Shown piece by piece: positions 8,751 to 17,231 of a stretch of DNA of 64,000 nucleotides (positions within the stretch are counted from its first letter, which is position 1; every line of letters starts with the position of its first letter). Source of the stretch: Leucobacter sp. cx-42 (GTDB taxonomy: Bacteria; Actinomycetota; Actinomycetes; Actinomycetales; Microbacteriaceae); NCBI RefSeq assembly GCF_014529985.1, contig NZ_JACVMU010000006.1:124001-188000 (forward strand). Reading direction: 5' to 3'. The notes under the pieces are model-generated. The model saw only the letters and a list, made by a program, of their open reading frames with translations, made no database searches and was not told where the DNA came from. Both the position numbers and the translations under genes were made by a program.

Positions 8751-8824
8751 CCCCCAATAGCCCAACTGGCAGAGGCAGCTGACTTAAAATCAGCAAAGTC
8801 TGGGTTCGAATCCCAGTTGGGGGA
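8751..8824 (+). tRNA. tRNA with anticodon UAA (leucine codon UUA), short variable loop
   Basis: A complete 74-nt cloverleaf. The acceptor CCCCCAA (8751-8757) pairs with TTGGGGG (8817-8823), with discriminator A at 8824. The D arm has a 3-bp stem GCC/GGC. The anticodon stem GCTGA/TCAGC encloses the loop CTTAAAA with anticodon TAA (8785-8787). The variable loop is only AAAGT (8795-8799), and the T arm is CTGGG-TTCGAAT-CCCAG. CCA is not encoded; CTTTTC follows. The anticodon assigns it to leucine, yet bacterial tRNA-Leu normally has a long variable arm, which is missing here. The D arm (AA before the GG, then C-A-G-A) does follow the class II leucine pattern. Confidence 0.85.
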
Positions 8825-8934
8825 CTTTTCTTTTTCCCGCGCGCAAAGCTCTGCGCAGTGTCAGTTCTCCGCACGTTTCGTACCTTTCACGTCGTTCTCC
8901 CCCACGATGGGCGCGGATCATGGAAGCTCAATGC

Positions 8935-9378
8935 ATGACCGACGCCATGCCACCGACCCTGCCAGCGAGATTTGCAGCACCGCCTCTTGACGCTCCGTTG
9001 TCCGCCGCATCGTCGAGCATCAAGAAAACAGGTCCGATTTCGCACCCGCTGGAGGCCTTTGCTGTCGTCGCAGGCGGCCTGGCGTTCATCTTTGCGGTCG
9101 GGGCGGTGGTTGTTTGGCTGCTCAAGGTCTTTAGCCCAAGCGAACTCGGCGACCTGGAGTTCGTCCTCTTCTTGATCGCTTTCCCGGTACTCAGCGTGAT
9201 CCTCAGCATCGCAGCAATCGTGCTCGCCCTACTCGCACTAAAAGCAGGTGACCGATTGCTCTGGCCAGGCCTCACGATTGGCTTTGCGATGTTGACCTTA
9301 CCGCTCAGCTGGACGCTGCTGGGAAGCTACTCTTCAATGGTGATCTATTTCTTTCAAGACACGGGCGTGCAGATCTAG
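8935..9378 (+). CDS. Small multi-pass membrane protein of unknown function
   Basis: The 147-residue protein starts at the ATG at 8935, which has GGAAG about 8 nt upstream; an in-frame ATG at 8920 lacks a good site. A hydrophilic N-terminal tail of about 38 residues is followed by three or four hydrophobic segments (roughly 40-65, 75-105 and 110-135). The layout recalls DUF4190-like small actinobacterial membrane proteins, but I recognise no diagnostic motif. It is the first of three short membrane-protein genes on this strand between the tRNA and pckG. Confidence 0.65.
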   Translation: MTDAMPPTLPARFAAPPLDAPLSAASSSIKKTGPISHPLEAFAVVAGGLAFIFAVGAVVVWLLKVFSPSELGDLEFVLFLIAFPVLSVILSIAAIVLALLALKAGDRLLWPGLTIGFAMLTLPLSWTLLGSYSSMVIYFFQDTGVQI

Positions 9379-9457
9379 CGACGGCACACAGCACCGTACG
9401 TGTTGAGCACCGGTTGGGGCAGACTCATACTGGCTAGCCAAGCGCTATTCTTCGACT

Positions 9458-9799
9458 ATGAACGAAGTCACGCTTTTGCTCATTGGCACCTACGCATTTT
9501 GGCTCGCTGGAATTATCATCAGCCTTTGGATTCTCTGGGCAATCATCCGCGGCGCAGTCCTGTCAGCGCTGCGCAAGCACAGCTACGAGCAGGCGATGGA
9601 AGCCCATAACTCCAGGAAACAGGCAGCAAACAGCTCACCCGCAACGACAACAGGCCGTTTTCCCACTACAACAGCGACAGCGACCCCTGGTGCAATGCCT
9701 TCTGCTGGCCCTGCGCAGCAGGCCGGCTCGCTGGCAGCGACAGCAGCTACCGTTGTCACCCCGGTGGCGGAAACCAGCCAAGTACCCCCGCTCGGCTAG
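9458..9799 (+). CDS. Small membrane-anchored protein with Thr/Ala/Pro-rich tail
   Basis: The 113-residue protein has one long N-terminal hydrophobic segment (about 5-33, LLLIGTYAFWLAGIIISLW) and a short basic/helical stretch. A low-complexity C-terminal tail of about 60 residues rich in Thr, Ala, Pro and Gln follows. The polar tail is probably disordered. The function and family are not recognised. It lies 79 bp after the preceding membrane-protein gene and 21 bp before the next, so the three may be cotranscribed. Confidence 0.6.
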   Translation: MNEVTLLLIGTYAFWLAGIIISLWILWAIIRGAVLSALRKHSYEQAMEAHNSRKQAANSSPATTTGRFPTTTATATPGAMPSAGPAQQAGSLAATAATVVTPVAETSQVPPLG

Positions 9800-9820
9800 T
9801 CTCCGGGTAATGATTGGGGC

Positions 9821-10207
9821 ATGAACGAAACGCACTTCACCCCGAGCCCCGCGACAGTCGCCACAAGCGCACCACTCGCACAGGCCGACAAGCCTGCGCC
9901 ACAGCGCAAGGCACCCGAGGTCGTCGCATTCCGCTTTGGCCTCATCGCGTTCTGCGCAACCGTTTCCGCGATGGTGTCACCCTTCATTCCGGGCATCGGA
10001 ATCGTCGTGAGTGGCCTGGTCTTCATCATGCCGTTCGCAGCACTGGCCGCTGGCATCATCGGCATCGTCGTAGCGAGCAAGGCGCTGAAAGCCACGACGA
10101 ATCCGCGCCCCGCACGCGTTGGACTTGGCCTCTCGATAGCAACCGCTGCGATCCCCTGCATTGCCATCGCCTTCGCCATCTTCGCGATGATCGCGCTCAC
10201 GATGTAA
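9821..10207 (+). CDS. Small DUF4190-like membrane protein
   Basis: The 128-residue protein has a hydrophilic Ala/Pro-rich N-terminal tail (about 1-38) and then three hydrophobic segments. Gly/Ile-rich helices surround a short basic loop (KALKATTNPRPARVGLG, about 82-98). The layout resembles small DUF4190-type actinobacterial proteins, whose role is unknown. The 3' end is unusual: a 12-bp unit containing its stop codon is repeated just downstream (10196-10221). Confidence 0.65.
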   Translation: MNETHFTPSPATVATSAPLAQADKPAPQRKAPEVVAFRFGLIAFCATVSAMVSPFIPGIGIVVSGLVFIMPFAALAAGIIGIVVASKALKATTNPRPARVGLGLSIATAAIPCIAIAFAIFAMIALTM

Positions 10208-10221
10208 TACTCACGATGTAA
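10196..10221 (+). repeat. Tandem duplication over a stop codon
   Basis: The 12-mer CTCACGATGTAA occurs at 10196-10207, ending with the stop codon of the preceding gene, and again at 10210-10221. A third partial copy (CTCAC) follows. It looks like a short slippage duplication. Confidence 0.7.
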
Positions 10222-10261
10222 CGCTCACTGGCAGCCATAACCCAGTACGGCACATGACATA

Positions 10262-10303
10262 AACGAAGGAGGCCCCCACCAGCCGGTGGGGGCCTCCTTC
10301 GTT
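10262..10303. terminator. Bidirectional terminator between a membrane-protein gene and pckG
   Basis: Arms 10262-10280 and 10285-10303 are perfect 19-bp complements around the loop AGCC. The stem begins with AA and ends with TT. It lies between two convergent genes and can serve both. Confidence 0.8.
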
Positions 10304-10313
10304 GTACTGAGAC

Positions 10314-12143
10314 TTAGTTGCTCAGGCGGTCACGCAGACCGTTGAGCTGGTCGTTCAGCGCTGCGGGAACGCGATCGCCGAACTGAGCGAAGAACTCTTC
10401 GGTCAGGTCTGCCTCTGCGAGCCACGACTTGGGATCGATTGCGAACAGCTCCTCGAGGTCAGCCTCGGGCACCTCGATGCCGTCAAGGTTGAGCTCGCCT
10501 TCTGCAGGGACGGTACCGATTGCGGTCTTACGGCCGGTATGCTCACCCTCAACGCGGCGAATGATCCAGTCGATCACACGCGAGTTGTCACCGAAGCCAG
10601 GCCACAGGAAGCGACCATCGTCACCCTTGCGGAACCAGTTGACCTGGAAGATCTTCGGAGCGTTCTCGCCAAGGATCTCGCCCATCTCGAGCCAGTGGCC
10701 CCAGTAGTCAGCCATGTTGTAGCCACAGAAGGGAAGCATTGCGAAGGGATCGCGGCGAAGCTCGCCAACGGTGCCTTCCTGAGCAGCGGTCTTCTCAGAC
10801 GAGATAGTTGCGCCGACGAATACGCCGTGCTCCCACGAGAGCGACTGCGCAACGAGGGGAACGTTGGTCGCGCGACGGCCACCGAAGAGGATCGCGTCGA
10901 GCGGAACGCCGTCCTGCTCGTACCAGTCCTGAGCGAGCGTCGGGGTCTGCTGGATGGGCACGGTGAAGCGCGAGTTCGGGTGTGCGGCTACACGGCCCGA
11001 GTCGGGAGTCCAGTCGTTGCCGAGCCAGTCGATGAGGTGATCGGGGACCTCGTCGGTCTTGCCCTCCCACCACACGTCACCGTCGTCGGTGAGCGCAACG
11101 TTGGTGTAGATGGTGTGTCCCCAGAGGGTCTCCATTGCAACAGGGTTGGTCGACTCACCGGTGCCGGGAGCAACACCGAAGAAGCCAGCCTCAGGGTTGA
11201 TCGCGTAGAGACGACCGTCCTTGCCGGGGCGAAGCCATGCAATATCGTCACCGATGGTCTCGACCTTCCAGCCCGGAATCGTGGGCTGGAGCATTGCGAG
11301 GTTCGTCTTGCCACAGGCCGAGGGGAATGCCGCAGACAGGTGGTATGCCTTGTCGGTCTCGGTGTTGGTGAGCTTCAGGAGCAGCATGTGCTCTGCGAGC
11401 CAGCCCTCGTTCTTGCCCATGACCGATGCGATACGGAGCGCGAAGCACTTCTTCGAGAGCAGCGCGTTTCCGCCGTAGCCCGAACCGTACGACCACACCT
11501 CGAGGGTTTCAGGGAAGTGCGTGATGTACTTCGTGTCGTTGCTGGGCCATGCGACGTCTTCAGCGCCGTCAACGAGCGGTGCACCTACCGAGTGAACGGT
11601 ACGGACCCACTCCGAACCCGGGGTGATGCCGTCAAGCGCAGCCTGACCCATGCGGGTCATGATGCGCATGTTCAGCACAGCGTAGGGCGAATCGGTGATC
11701 TCGATACCCAGCTGCGTGATTGCGCCGCCAACGGGGCCCATCGAGAACGGCACAACGTACATGGTGCGGCCGCGCATCGAGCCTTCGAAGAGGGGCATGA
11801 GCTCCGCCTTCATAGCATCGGGAGCAGCCCAGTTGTTCGTGGGGCCTGCATCTGCTTCGTTCTCCGAGCAGATGAAGGTGCGATCCTCAACGCGAGCGAC
11901 ATCGTTCGGGTTCGAACGTGCAAGGAAGCTTCCGGGACGGATGTCCTTGTTCAGCGCGATGAGCGTGCCAGCCTCGACCATTTCCGAGGTGATGCGGTTC
12001 CATTCGTCCTGCGAACCATCGCACCACAGCACAGCATCTGGCTGAGTAAGCTCGGCGACTTCTGTCACCCAGCTCAGTACCTCTTCATTGCCGGTCTTCG
12101 CTTCTGCACGTACGAGCGCTGCGTAGTTCAGGTCATTACCCAT
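10314..12143 (-). CDS. pckG: Phosphoenolpyruvate carboxykinase (GTP)
   Basis: The full-length 609-residue GTP-dependent enzyme converts oxaloacetate to phosphoenolpyruvate, the entry step of gluconeogenesis from TCA intermediates. The GTP-PEPCK P-loop with its reactive cysteine is visible as [12 protein letters not shown] (273-284). The second metal/nucleotide motif GDDIAW is at 298-303, and [11 protein letters not shown] lies in the C-terminal half. The ATP-dependent class lacks this cysteine motif. It is divergent from a RamB-like regulator with 130 bp between starts, which suggests control in response to acetate, propionate or other gluconeogenic carbon. Confidence 0.97.
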   Translation of the reverse strand: MGNDLNYAALVRAEAKTGNEEVLSWVTEVAELTQPDAVLWCDGSQDEWNRITSEMVEAGTLIALNKDIRPGSFLARSNPNDVARVEDRTFICSENEADAGPTNNWAAPDAMKAELMPLFEGSMRGRTMYVVPFSMGPVGGAITQLGIEITDSPYAVLNMRIMTRMGQAALDGITPGSEWVRTVHSVGAPLVDGAEDVAWPSNDTKYITHFPETLEVWSYGSGYGGNALLSKKCFALRIASVMGKNEGWLAEHMLLLKLTNTETDKAYHLSAAFPSACGKTNLAMLQPTIPGWKVETIGDDIAWLRPGKDGRLYAINPEAGFFGVAPGTGESTNPVAMETLWGHTIYTNVALTDDGDVWWEGKTDEVPDHLIDWLGNDWTPDSGRVAAHPNSRFTVPIQQTPTLAQDWYEQDGVPLDAILFGGRRATNVPLVAQSLSWEHGVFVGATISSEKTAAQEGTVGELRRDPFAMLPFCGYNMADYWGHWLEMGEILGENAPKIFQVNWFRKGDDGRFLWPGFGDNSRVIDWIIRRVEGEHTGRKTAIGTVPAEGELNLDGIEVPEADLEELFAIDPKSWLAEADLTEEFFAQFGDRVPAALNDQLNGLRDRLSN

Positions 12144-12236
12144 GAGTTATGTATCTCCTTGGAGTGAAACCGCACCTTATTCAGGCGTGTACAACCATCT
12201 TCCCCCACAAGTTCACCCTCCATTTTCCAAATCGGC

Positions 12237-12266
12237 TGTAAAAATTCAGCTTTTTTGACGTAGAGT
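12237..12266 (+). promoter_or_regulatory. Candidate promoter giving a leaderless regulator mRNA
   Basis: On the plus strand a -35-like TGTAAA (12237-12242) is followed after 18 bp by the -10 box TAGAGT (12261-12266). Only 7 nt separate the -10 box from the ATG at 12274. No Shine-Dalgarno sequence precedes the ATG, so transcription probably starts at or next to the start codon. Confidence 0.5.
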
Positions 12267-12273
12267 CAATTTC

Positions 12274-13746
12274 ATGGCACCTCAGGATACTCCGACACTT
12301 TCTGGCGCGGATATGGACCGAATGATCCTCGGCAAGCGACTTCGGCACTATCGTACGCATGCTGGCCTCACGCTTGAACAATTGGGCGAACGCGTTGGCG
12401 TCGTCGCGAGCCAGATTTCTCACATCGAAAACGGTCGCCGGGAACCCAAACTTGTATTGATTCAGGCTCTTGCACGCGAACTCAAGATTGAGCCAGGCGA
12501 TTTGCTGTCTCGTGAGGCCCCGGACGAGCGCAGCCGACTTGAGATTGAATTGGAGCGCGCACAATCAACGCCGTCGTACCAGCGGCTTGGCCTCCCCCAC
12601 GTTCGTGCACCACGCAGCTTGAGTGACGAGACGCTTGCCACCCTCGTCGGCATGCACCAAGAGCTCGCACGTCGCAGCCGCGCTGCGGCCTCAACTTCTG
12701 AGGAGGCACGTCGCGCAAACACCGTGATCCGCACCCAGATGCAGGAACGCAACAACTATTTGCCCGATGTTGAACTGCTTGCCTCTGACCTGATGCGTCG
12801 AATCGGCCACGGAAATGGCGCCGTGACCCACCGCGAGGTTGCCATGCTCGGTGAGCTTCTTGGGTTCACGCTCATCTTTGTTGATGACCTGCCTGAGAAC
12901 ACCCGCAGTATGACGGACCTCGAGAACGGTCGCATCTATCTTCCGCCAGCTTCAATTCCTGGCGGGCACGGCCTGCGCTCGCTCGCGCTGCAGGCAATGG
13001 GCCACCGCGTGCTCGGCCACGGCAAGCCCGCGAGCTATGCGGAGTTCCTGCAGCAGCGGCTGCAGATCAACTACTTCGCGTCAGCGTGTTTGATCCCGGA
13101 GGCACGCGCGGTGGAGTTCCTGCAGCACGCGAAACGAAACCGCAACCTCGCGATCGAGGATTTTCGCGACGCATTTGGCGTCACGCACGAGGCAGCGGCC
13201 CACCGCTTCTCGAACCTCGCCACCCGTCACCTCGACCTCCGGGTGCATCACTATCGCACCGATGCCGTGGGCGCCCTTCAGCGCGGATACGCGAACGACG
13301 GCCTCCCCTTCCCCACCGACGAGGACGGCTCCATCGAAGGCGAACTGCTCTGCGCAAAGTGGGGAGGCCGCACTGCGTTCAACCGCACCGACCGCACGAG
13401 CGAGTTCTACCAGTACACGGACACCCCGAACGGGACGTACTGGACGAGCGTGCAGACGGGTCAGGCCGACGCCGGAAACTTCGCGATCGCTTGTGGCGTA
13501 TCGTTCGATGATTCCCGTTGGTTCCGCGGCCGCGATACGAGCATGCGCGAGGTTTCCACCTGCCCGGATCCTGCATGCTGCCGCACCGCACCGACTGACC
13601 TCCGTGCACGCTGGGAAGGCAAGGCGTGGCCCAGCGCCCGCATGCACGCTCACGTGCTCTCGCCGCTTCCGACCGGCACCTTCCCCGGCGTCGACGACAC
13701 TGCGATGTTCGAGTTCCTCTCGCGTCACTCGCCCTCTGACGGATAG
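12274..13746 (+). CDS. RamB-like XRE-family regulator (ScfR, short-chain fatty acyl regulator)
   Basis: The 490-residue DNA-binding regulator has three parts. They are an N-terminal XRE helix-turn-helix (about 19-75, LTLEQLGERVGVVASQISHI), a middle IrrE-like segment around 235-285, and a C-terminal DUF2083-like domain with a Cys cluster (CPDPACCR, about 429-436). The middle segment lacks an HExxH zinc site (it reads QAMGHRVLGH), so peptidase activity is not expected. This architecture is that of RamB and PrpR, which in corynebacteria and mycobacteria control acetate, glyoxylate and propionate genes, sensing acyl-CoA. It is divergent from pckG, making pckG a likely target; that is inference. 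The start is supported by a -10 box 7 nt upstream. Confidence 0.88.
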   Translation: MAPQDTPTLSGADMDRMILGKRLRHYRTHAGLTLEQLGERVGVVASQISHIENGRREPKLVLIQALARELKIEPGDLLSREAPDERSRLEIELERAQSTPSYQRLGLPHVRAPRSLSDETLATLVGMHQELARRSRAAASTSEEARRANTVIRTQMQERNNYLPDVELLASDLMRRIGHGNGAVTHREVAMLGELLGFTLIFVDDLPENTRSMTDLENGRIYLPPASIPGGHGLRSLALQAMGHRVLGHGKPASYAEFLQQRLQINYFASACLIPEARAVEFLQHAKRNRNLAIEDFRDAFGVTHEAAAHRFSNLATRHLDLRVHHYRTDAVGALQRGYANDGLPFPTDEDGSIEGELLCAKWGGRTAFNRTDRTSEFYQYTDTPNGTYWTSVQTGQADAGNFAIACGVSFDDSRWFRGRDTSMREVSTCPDPACCRTAPTDLRARWEGKAWPSARMHAHVLSPLPTGTFPGVDDTAMFEFLSRHSPSDG

Positions 13747-13877
13747 GTATTGCTGTGGGGCGGATCCGCCACTCACAGAAATGCCACCAGTCTGAGGCAA
13801 AAACTCAGCCCGGCAATACCCCTCCTTCGCTACGCTAGATAAGTAGTACAAGCCCTGGAAAGGACTCGACCACCACA

Positions 13878-14741
13878 ATGAGCAATCCCGCCTTCTCGAA
13901 GAACCCCGCGCTGAACGGCAAGCAGAACCTCACCGCTGATGAACTGCGCCGTATTTACGATCAGCCCGCAGCCGAGGTGAACCGTCCTGGCGTCGATACG
14001 CCTGCAGGCGCGGCACCCGGCGCCGGCGTACCCGCCGGCGCGCCCACGATGCCCGCGTCGTCTTCACCGATGACCTATGAGAACACCATCTCGAAGACGG
14101 TGTTCCTCTTCATCCTGACTGTTGCGTGCGCAGCGGTTGGCTGGATGGCGACGCCTTCCATGCCGTTCATCCCGTTTGTTGGCGCGATCGTCGGCCTCGT
14201 GCTCGGTCTCGTGAACTCGTTCAAGAAGCAGCCGAGCGTGCCGCTCATCATCGGCTACGCAGCGTTCCAGGGTCTGTTCCTTGGTGGCATCTCGATGATC
14301 TTCGAAGCGCAGTGGGCGGGTATCGTCTCGCAGGCCGTTATTGGCACGTTCGCCGTGTTCGGCGTCACCCTGCTGCTCTTCCGCAGTGGCAAGGTTCGCA
14401 CGAGCCCGCGCATGACGAAGATCGTACTGATCGCAATGGTCGGTTACGGTGTCTTCTCGCTCATCAACTTCATCCTCATGCTGACCGGCATCAATGACAA
14501 CCCTTGGGGCCTCCGCGGTGCAACCATCTTCGGCTTCCCCCTCGGTGTCGTCATCGGCCTGCTTGCGGTCGCCCTCGCTGCTTACTCGCTCGTCATGGAC
14601 TTCGAGATGATTCAGAACGGCGTGCAGAACCGCGTCCCCGAGAAGTGGGGCTGGAGCGCAGCATTCGGCATCATGGTGACGCTGATCTGGCTCTACGTTG
14701 AGATCCTCCGTATCATCGCGATCTTGCGAGGCAACGACTAA
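13878..14741 (+). CDS. Bax inhibitor-1/YccA family membrane protein
   Basis: The 287-residue protein has a ~70-residue hydrophilic N-terminal tail rich in Ala, Pro and Gly, then seven predicted transmembrane segments forming the BI-1/YccA domain. The family includes pH-sensitive calcium-leak channels in other bacteria, but its role in actinobacteria is not known. The N-terminal start MSNPAFSKNPAL is typical of the actinobacterial branch. It has its own 130-bp upstream region with GGAAAGGA ahead of the ATG and a 15-bp hairpin downstream, so it is probably monocistronic. Confidence 0.92.
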   Translation: MSNPAFSKNPALNGKQNLTADELRRIYDQPAAEVNRPGVDTPAGAAPGAGVPAGAPTMPASSSPMTYENTISKTVFLFILTVACAAVGWMATPSMPFIPFVGAIVGLVLGLVNSFKKQPSVPLIIGYAAFQGLFLGGISMIFEAQWAGIVSQAVIGTFAVFGVTLLLFRSGKVRTSPRMTKIVLIAMVGYGVFSLINFILMLTGINDNPWGLRGATIFGFPLGVVIGLLAVALAAYSLVMDFEMIQNGVQNRVPEKWGWSAAFGIMVTLIWLYVEILRIIAILRGND

Positions 14742-14786
14742 CAGTCGCCTACGCAGCTAGATACTGACGCTCTGCGGAGCGCGGAT

Positions 14787-14820
14787 CAGGGGTGGAGCAC
14801 CTTTTGGTGCTCCACCCCTG
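14787..14820 (+). terminator. Hairpin after the Bax inhibitor family gene
   Basis: Perfect 15-bp arms CAGGGGTGGAGCACC (14787-14801) and its complement (14806-14820) around a TTTT loop. No T-tract follows, so it may depend on the stem alone. Confidence 0.65.
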
Positions 14821-15064
14821 TGCTGTGTCCAAGGGTGGTCAGCTGGCGGGGCGCAGGGTCGCGGTGCCAACCTCACGGAGCCCGGTGCGCGGACCACAGC
14901 TCACGGACCCATGCTCACGGATTCAGCTCGCCGACCCGAGCGCTCAATGCTCTACATCGCGAGCACAGCGCTTGCTCACACAGACAGCCCTTACACGCGC
15001 ATGAAAGGCGCCTTCACGACAGAAACGCCCCTCCTCGCGAGGTTGGAGTCCACACGCACCTGGC
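14821..15064. other. Intergenic stretch between convergent terminators
   Basis: About 240 bp between the Bax-inhibitor hairpin and the guaA terminator. I find no coding frame with family resemblance and no RNA fold. It contains short repeats of CTCACGGA (around 14872-14921) of unknown meaning. Confidence 0.5.
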
Positions 15065-15102
15065 GCAAAAAAGAGGAGCCGCACCAGCAGGTGCGGCTCC
15101 TC
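15065..15102 (-). terminator. Rho-independent terminator of guaA
   Basis: Arms 15073-15085 and 15090-15102 pair perfectly (13 bp) around AGCA. On the minus strand the hairpin is followed by six T (complement of 15067-15072). A canonical terminator for the guaB-guaA gene group. Confidence 0.88.
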
Positions 15103-15137
15103 AATTCACTCAGCGTCGTGCCAAGCCATCGTGGGGA

Positions 15138-16721
15138 TTACTCCCACTCGATGGTCCCGGGCGGCTTCGAGGTCACGTCGAGAACGACTCGGTTAACCTC
15201 AGGCACCTGGTTGGTGATCTTGTTCGAGATGCGCGCGAGCACATCGTACGGCACGCGGGTCCAGTCTGCGGTCATCGCGTCTTCCGACGAGACGGGGCGC
15301 AGCACGATGGGGTGGCCGTAAGTGCGGTGATCGCCCTGGACGCCAACCGAACGCACGTCTGCGAGCAGCACAACCGGGCACTGCCAGATCGTCTGGTCGA
15401 GACCAGCAGCGGTGAGTTCCGCGCGCGCGATAGCGTCAGCCTCGCGAAGCACCTCAAGACGATCACGGGTCACCTCGCCAACGATGCGGATACCCAGGCC
15501 GGGGCCGGGGAACGGCTGACGGCCGACGATCTCTTCGGGAATACCGAGCTCACGACCAATCGCACGAACCTCATCCTTGAAGAGCGCGCGAAGCGGCTCG
15601 ATGAGTTCGAAGTCGAGGTCCTCAGGGAGGCCGCCGACGTTGTGGTGCGACTTGATGTTCGCGGTGCCTGATCCGCCACCCGACTCAACAACGTCGGGGT
15701 ACAGGGTGCCCTGGACGAGGAACTTCACCTTTTCGCCAGAAGCCTTCGCCTCTGCAACGAGGTCAAGCTGGACTTTCTCGAACGCGCGAATGAACTCGCG
15801 ACCGATGATCTTACGCTTGGTCTCGGGATCGGTGACGCCCTCGAGGTGCCCAAGGAAGGTATCTGCCGCGTCAACGGTGATGAGCTTGACGCCGGTCGAG
15901 GCGACGTAGTCGCGCTCAACCTGCTCGCGCTCGCCCTTGCGGAGAAGGCCGTGGTCGACGAACACAGCGGTGAGCTGGTCGCCGATTGCCTTGTGCACGA
16001 GTGCGGTCGAAACAGCCGAATCAACACCACCCGAGAGTGCCGAGATGACGCGTGCGTCGCCGACCTGAGCGCGGATCGACTCGATCTGCTCAGCGATGAC
16101 GTTGCCGGGGGTCCAGTCCGAGGGAATCTCTGCAACTTCGTGCAGGAACTTCTCGATCATTGCCTGGCCGAACTCCGAGTGCTTTACCTCGGGGTGCCAC
16201 TGCACGCCGTACATGCGCTTCTCGGGCGAACCGAATGCTGCGACGGGGGTGAGCGCGGTGCTTGCGAGCACCTCGAAGCCTTCCGGAGCCTGCGAAACGG
16301 AGTCGCCGTGGCTCATCCAGACGTTCTGCGTCTCGGGGAGACCGCCGAGGATAGCGCCGCCACCTGCGATGAGGTCAGCCTCAACACGACCGTACTCACG
16401 GTCACCGGTCTCGGTGACAACGCCACCGAGGGTGTGAGCCATGATCTGGAAGCCGTAGCACATGCCGAACATCGGAACACCGAGCTCGAAAATCGCGGGG
16501 TCGAACTGGGGTGCACCCTCTTCGTACACCGACGAGGGGCCACCCGACATCAGGATTGCGAGGGGCTGCTTTTCAGCAACCTCAGCAGCCGTGATCGAGT
16601 GAGGCACGAGCTCGGAGTACACTCCGGCCTCGCGCACGCGGCGGGCGATCAGCTGCGCATACTGCGCGCCGAAGTCGACCACCAGCACCGGACGGTGCGC
16701 AGTGCTTGCCTGTTCTGTCAT
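15138..16721 (-). CDS. guaA: GMP synthase (glutamine-hydrolysing)
   Basis: The 527-residue enzyme aminates XMP to GMP with glutamine and ATP, the last step of guanine nucleotide synthesis. The class I glutaminase domain shows the nucleophile Cys88 in [12 protein letters not shown] and the His176/Glu178 pair in [13 protein letters not shown]. The ATP pyrophosphatase P-loop is LSGGVDSAV (229-237), followed by the GMP synthase C-terminal dimerisation domain ending KPPGTIEWE. Its start overlaps the stop of the DUF3817 gene by one base (TAATG), indicating translational coupling. Confidence 0.98.
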   Translation of the reverse strand: MTEQASTAHRPVLVVDFGAQYAQLIARRVREAGVYSELVPHSITAAEVAEKQPLAILMSGGPSSVYEEGAPQFDPAIFELGVPMFGMCYGFQIMAHTLGGVVTETGDREYGRVEADLIAGGGAILGGLPETQNVWMSHGDSVSQAPEGFEVLASTALTPVAAFGSPEKRMYGVQWHPEVKHSEFGQAMIEKFLHEVAEIPSDWTPGNVIAEQIESIRAQVGDARVISALSGGVDSAVSTALVHKAIGDQLTAVFVDHGLLRKGEREQVERDYVASTGVKLITVDAADTFLGHLEGVTDPETKRKIIGREFIRAFEKVQLDLVAEAKASGEKVKFLVQGTLYPDVVESGGGSGTANIKSHHNVGGLPEDLDFELIEPLRALFKDEVRAIGRELGIPEEIVGRQPFPGPGLGIRIVGEVTRDRLEVLREADAIARAELTAAGLDQTIWQCPVVLLADVRSVGVQGDHRTYGHPIVLRPVSSEDAMTADWTRVPYDVLARISNKITNQVPEVNRVVLDVTSKPPGTIEWE

Positions 16722-17230
16722 TACTGACCTTCCGTGGTAGTCGCGGACGAAGCCGCGATTGATGAATCTTTGGCACCTGAAGTGTCAGCTGCCTGCAAAC
16801 TTGTGAGGGTGTCCTGCACCTGGCGCGCCACGCGTCCTTCAAGGAAGAAGGAAAGCAGCGGGATAACGCCACCGAGGGCAATCAGCAAGAACTTGCTGAA
16901 GCCCCAGCGCATCGGGCTCCACAGCATGAAGTCCGAGATGAGGTAGATCACGTAGAACCAACCGTGAGCGATCAGGATCGCCTTGAACAGGTCGAACCCG
17001 GGCTGGACGAAGTCAGCCTCGACGCCCTCGGGAGCAATTTCACGGAACACCGCGAACCCGTCCGGCGTGAAGAGGTACAGCTGTACTCCGACTGCGTACT
17101 TCATGACCATCACTGCGCACAGCAGGAGGAGCATGATGCCAGTGATCACCGACGTCACCTTGTAGATCGACAGCGCACGCTTGATACGCGGGTAATCTTC
17201 GGGCTTCGGCTGCAGTTGCATGATGTCCAT
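16721..17230 (-). CDS. DUF3817 family membrane protein
   Basis: The 169-residue protein has three or four hydrophobic segments: about 28-46, then 84-106 with [16 protein letters not shown], and 114-130. This matches DUF3817, an actinobacterial membrane family of unknown function often found beside guaA. A polar Ser/Ala/Thr tail (about 140-169) follows. Its ATG lies one base after the SURF1 stop, and its stop overlaps the guaA start, so it is locked into this operon. Confidence 0.85.
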   Translation of the reverse strand: MDIMQLQPKPEDYPRIKRALSIYKVTSVITGIMLLLLCAVMVMKYAVGVQLYLFTPDGFAVFREIAPEGVEADFVQPGFDLFKAILIAHGWFYVIYLISDFMLWSPMRWGFSKFLLIALGGVIPLLSFFLEGRVARQVQDTLTSLQAADTSGAKDSSIAASSATTTEGQ

Positions 17231-17231
17231 T

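Noticed and set aside
10539-12167. 542-codon open frame antisense to pckG
   Set aside because: Covers pckG almost exactly and has no domain signal; the PEPCK motifs are on the minus strand.
12979-13110. IrrE/ImmA-type peptidase activity in the RamB-like regulator
   Set aside because: The HExxH motif is absent (QAMGHRVLGH), and RamB-type proteins generally lack it, so this is a ligand or structural domain rather than a protease.
15001-15130. Small plus-strand open frames near guaA's 3' end as a possible new gene
   Set aside because: They run through the guaA terminator hairpin and into the antisense of guaA, with no conserved features.
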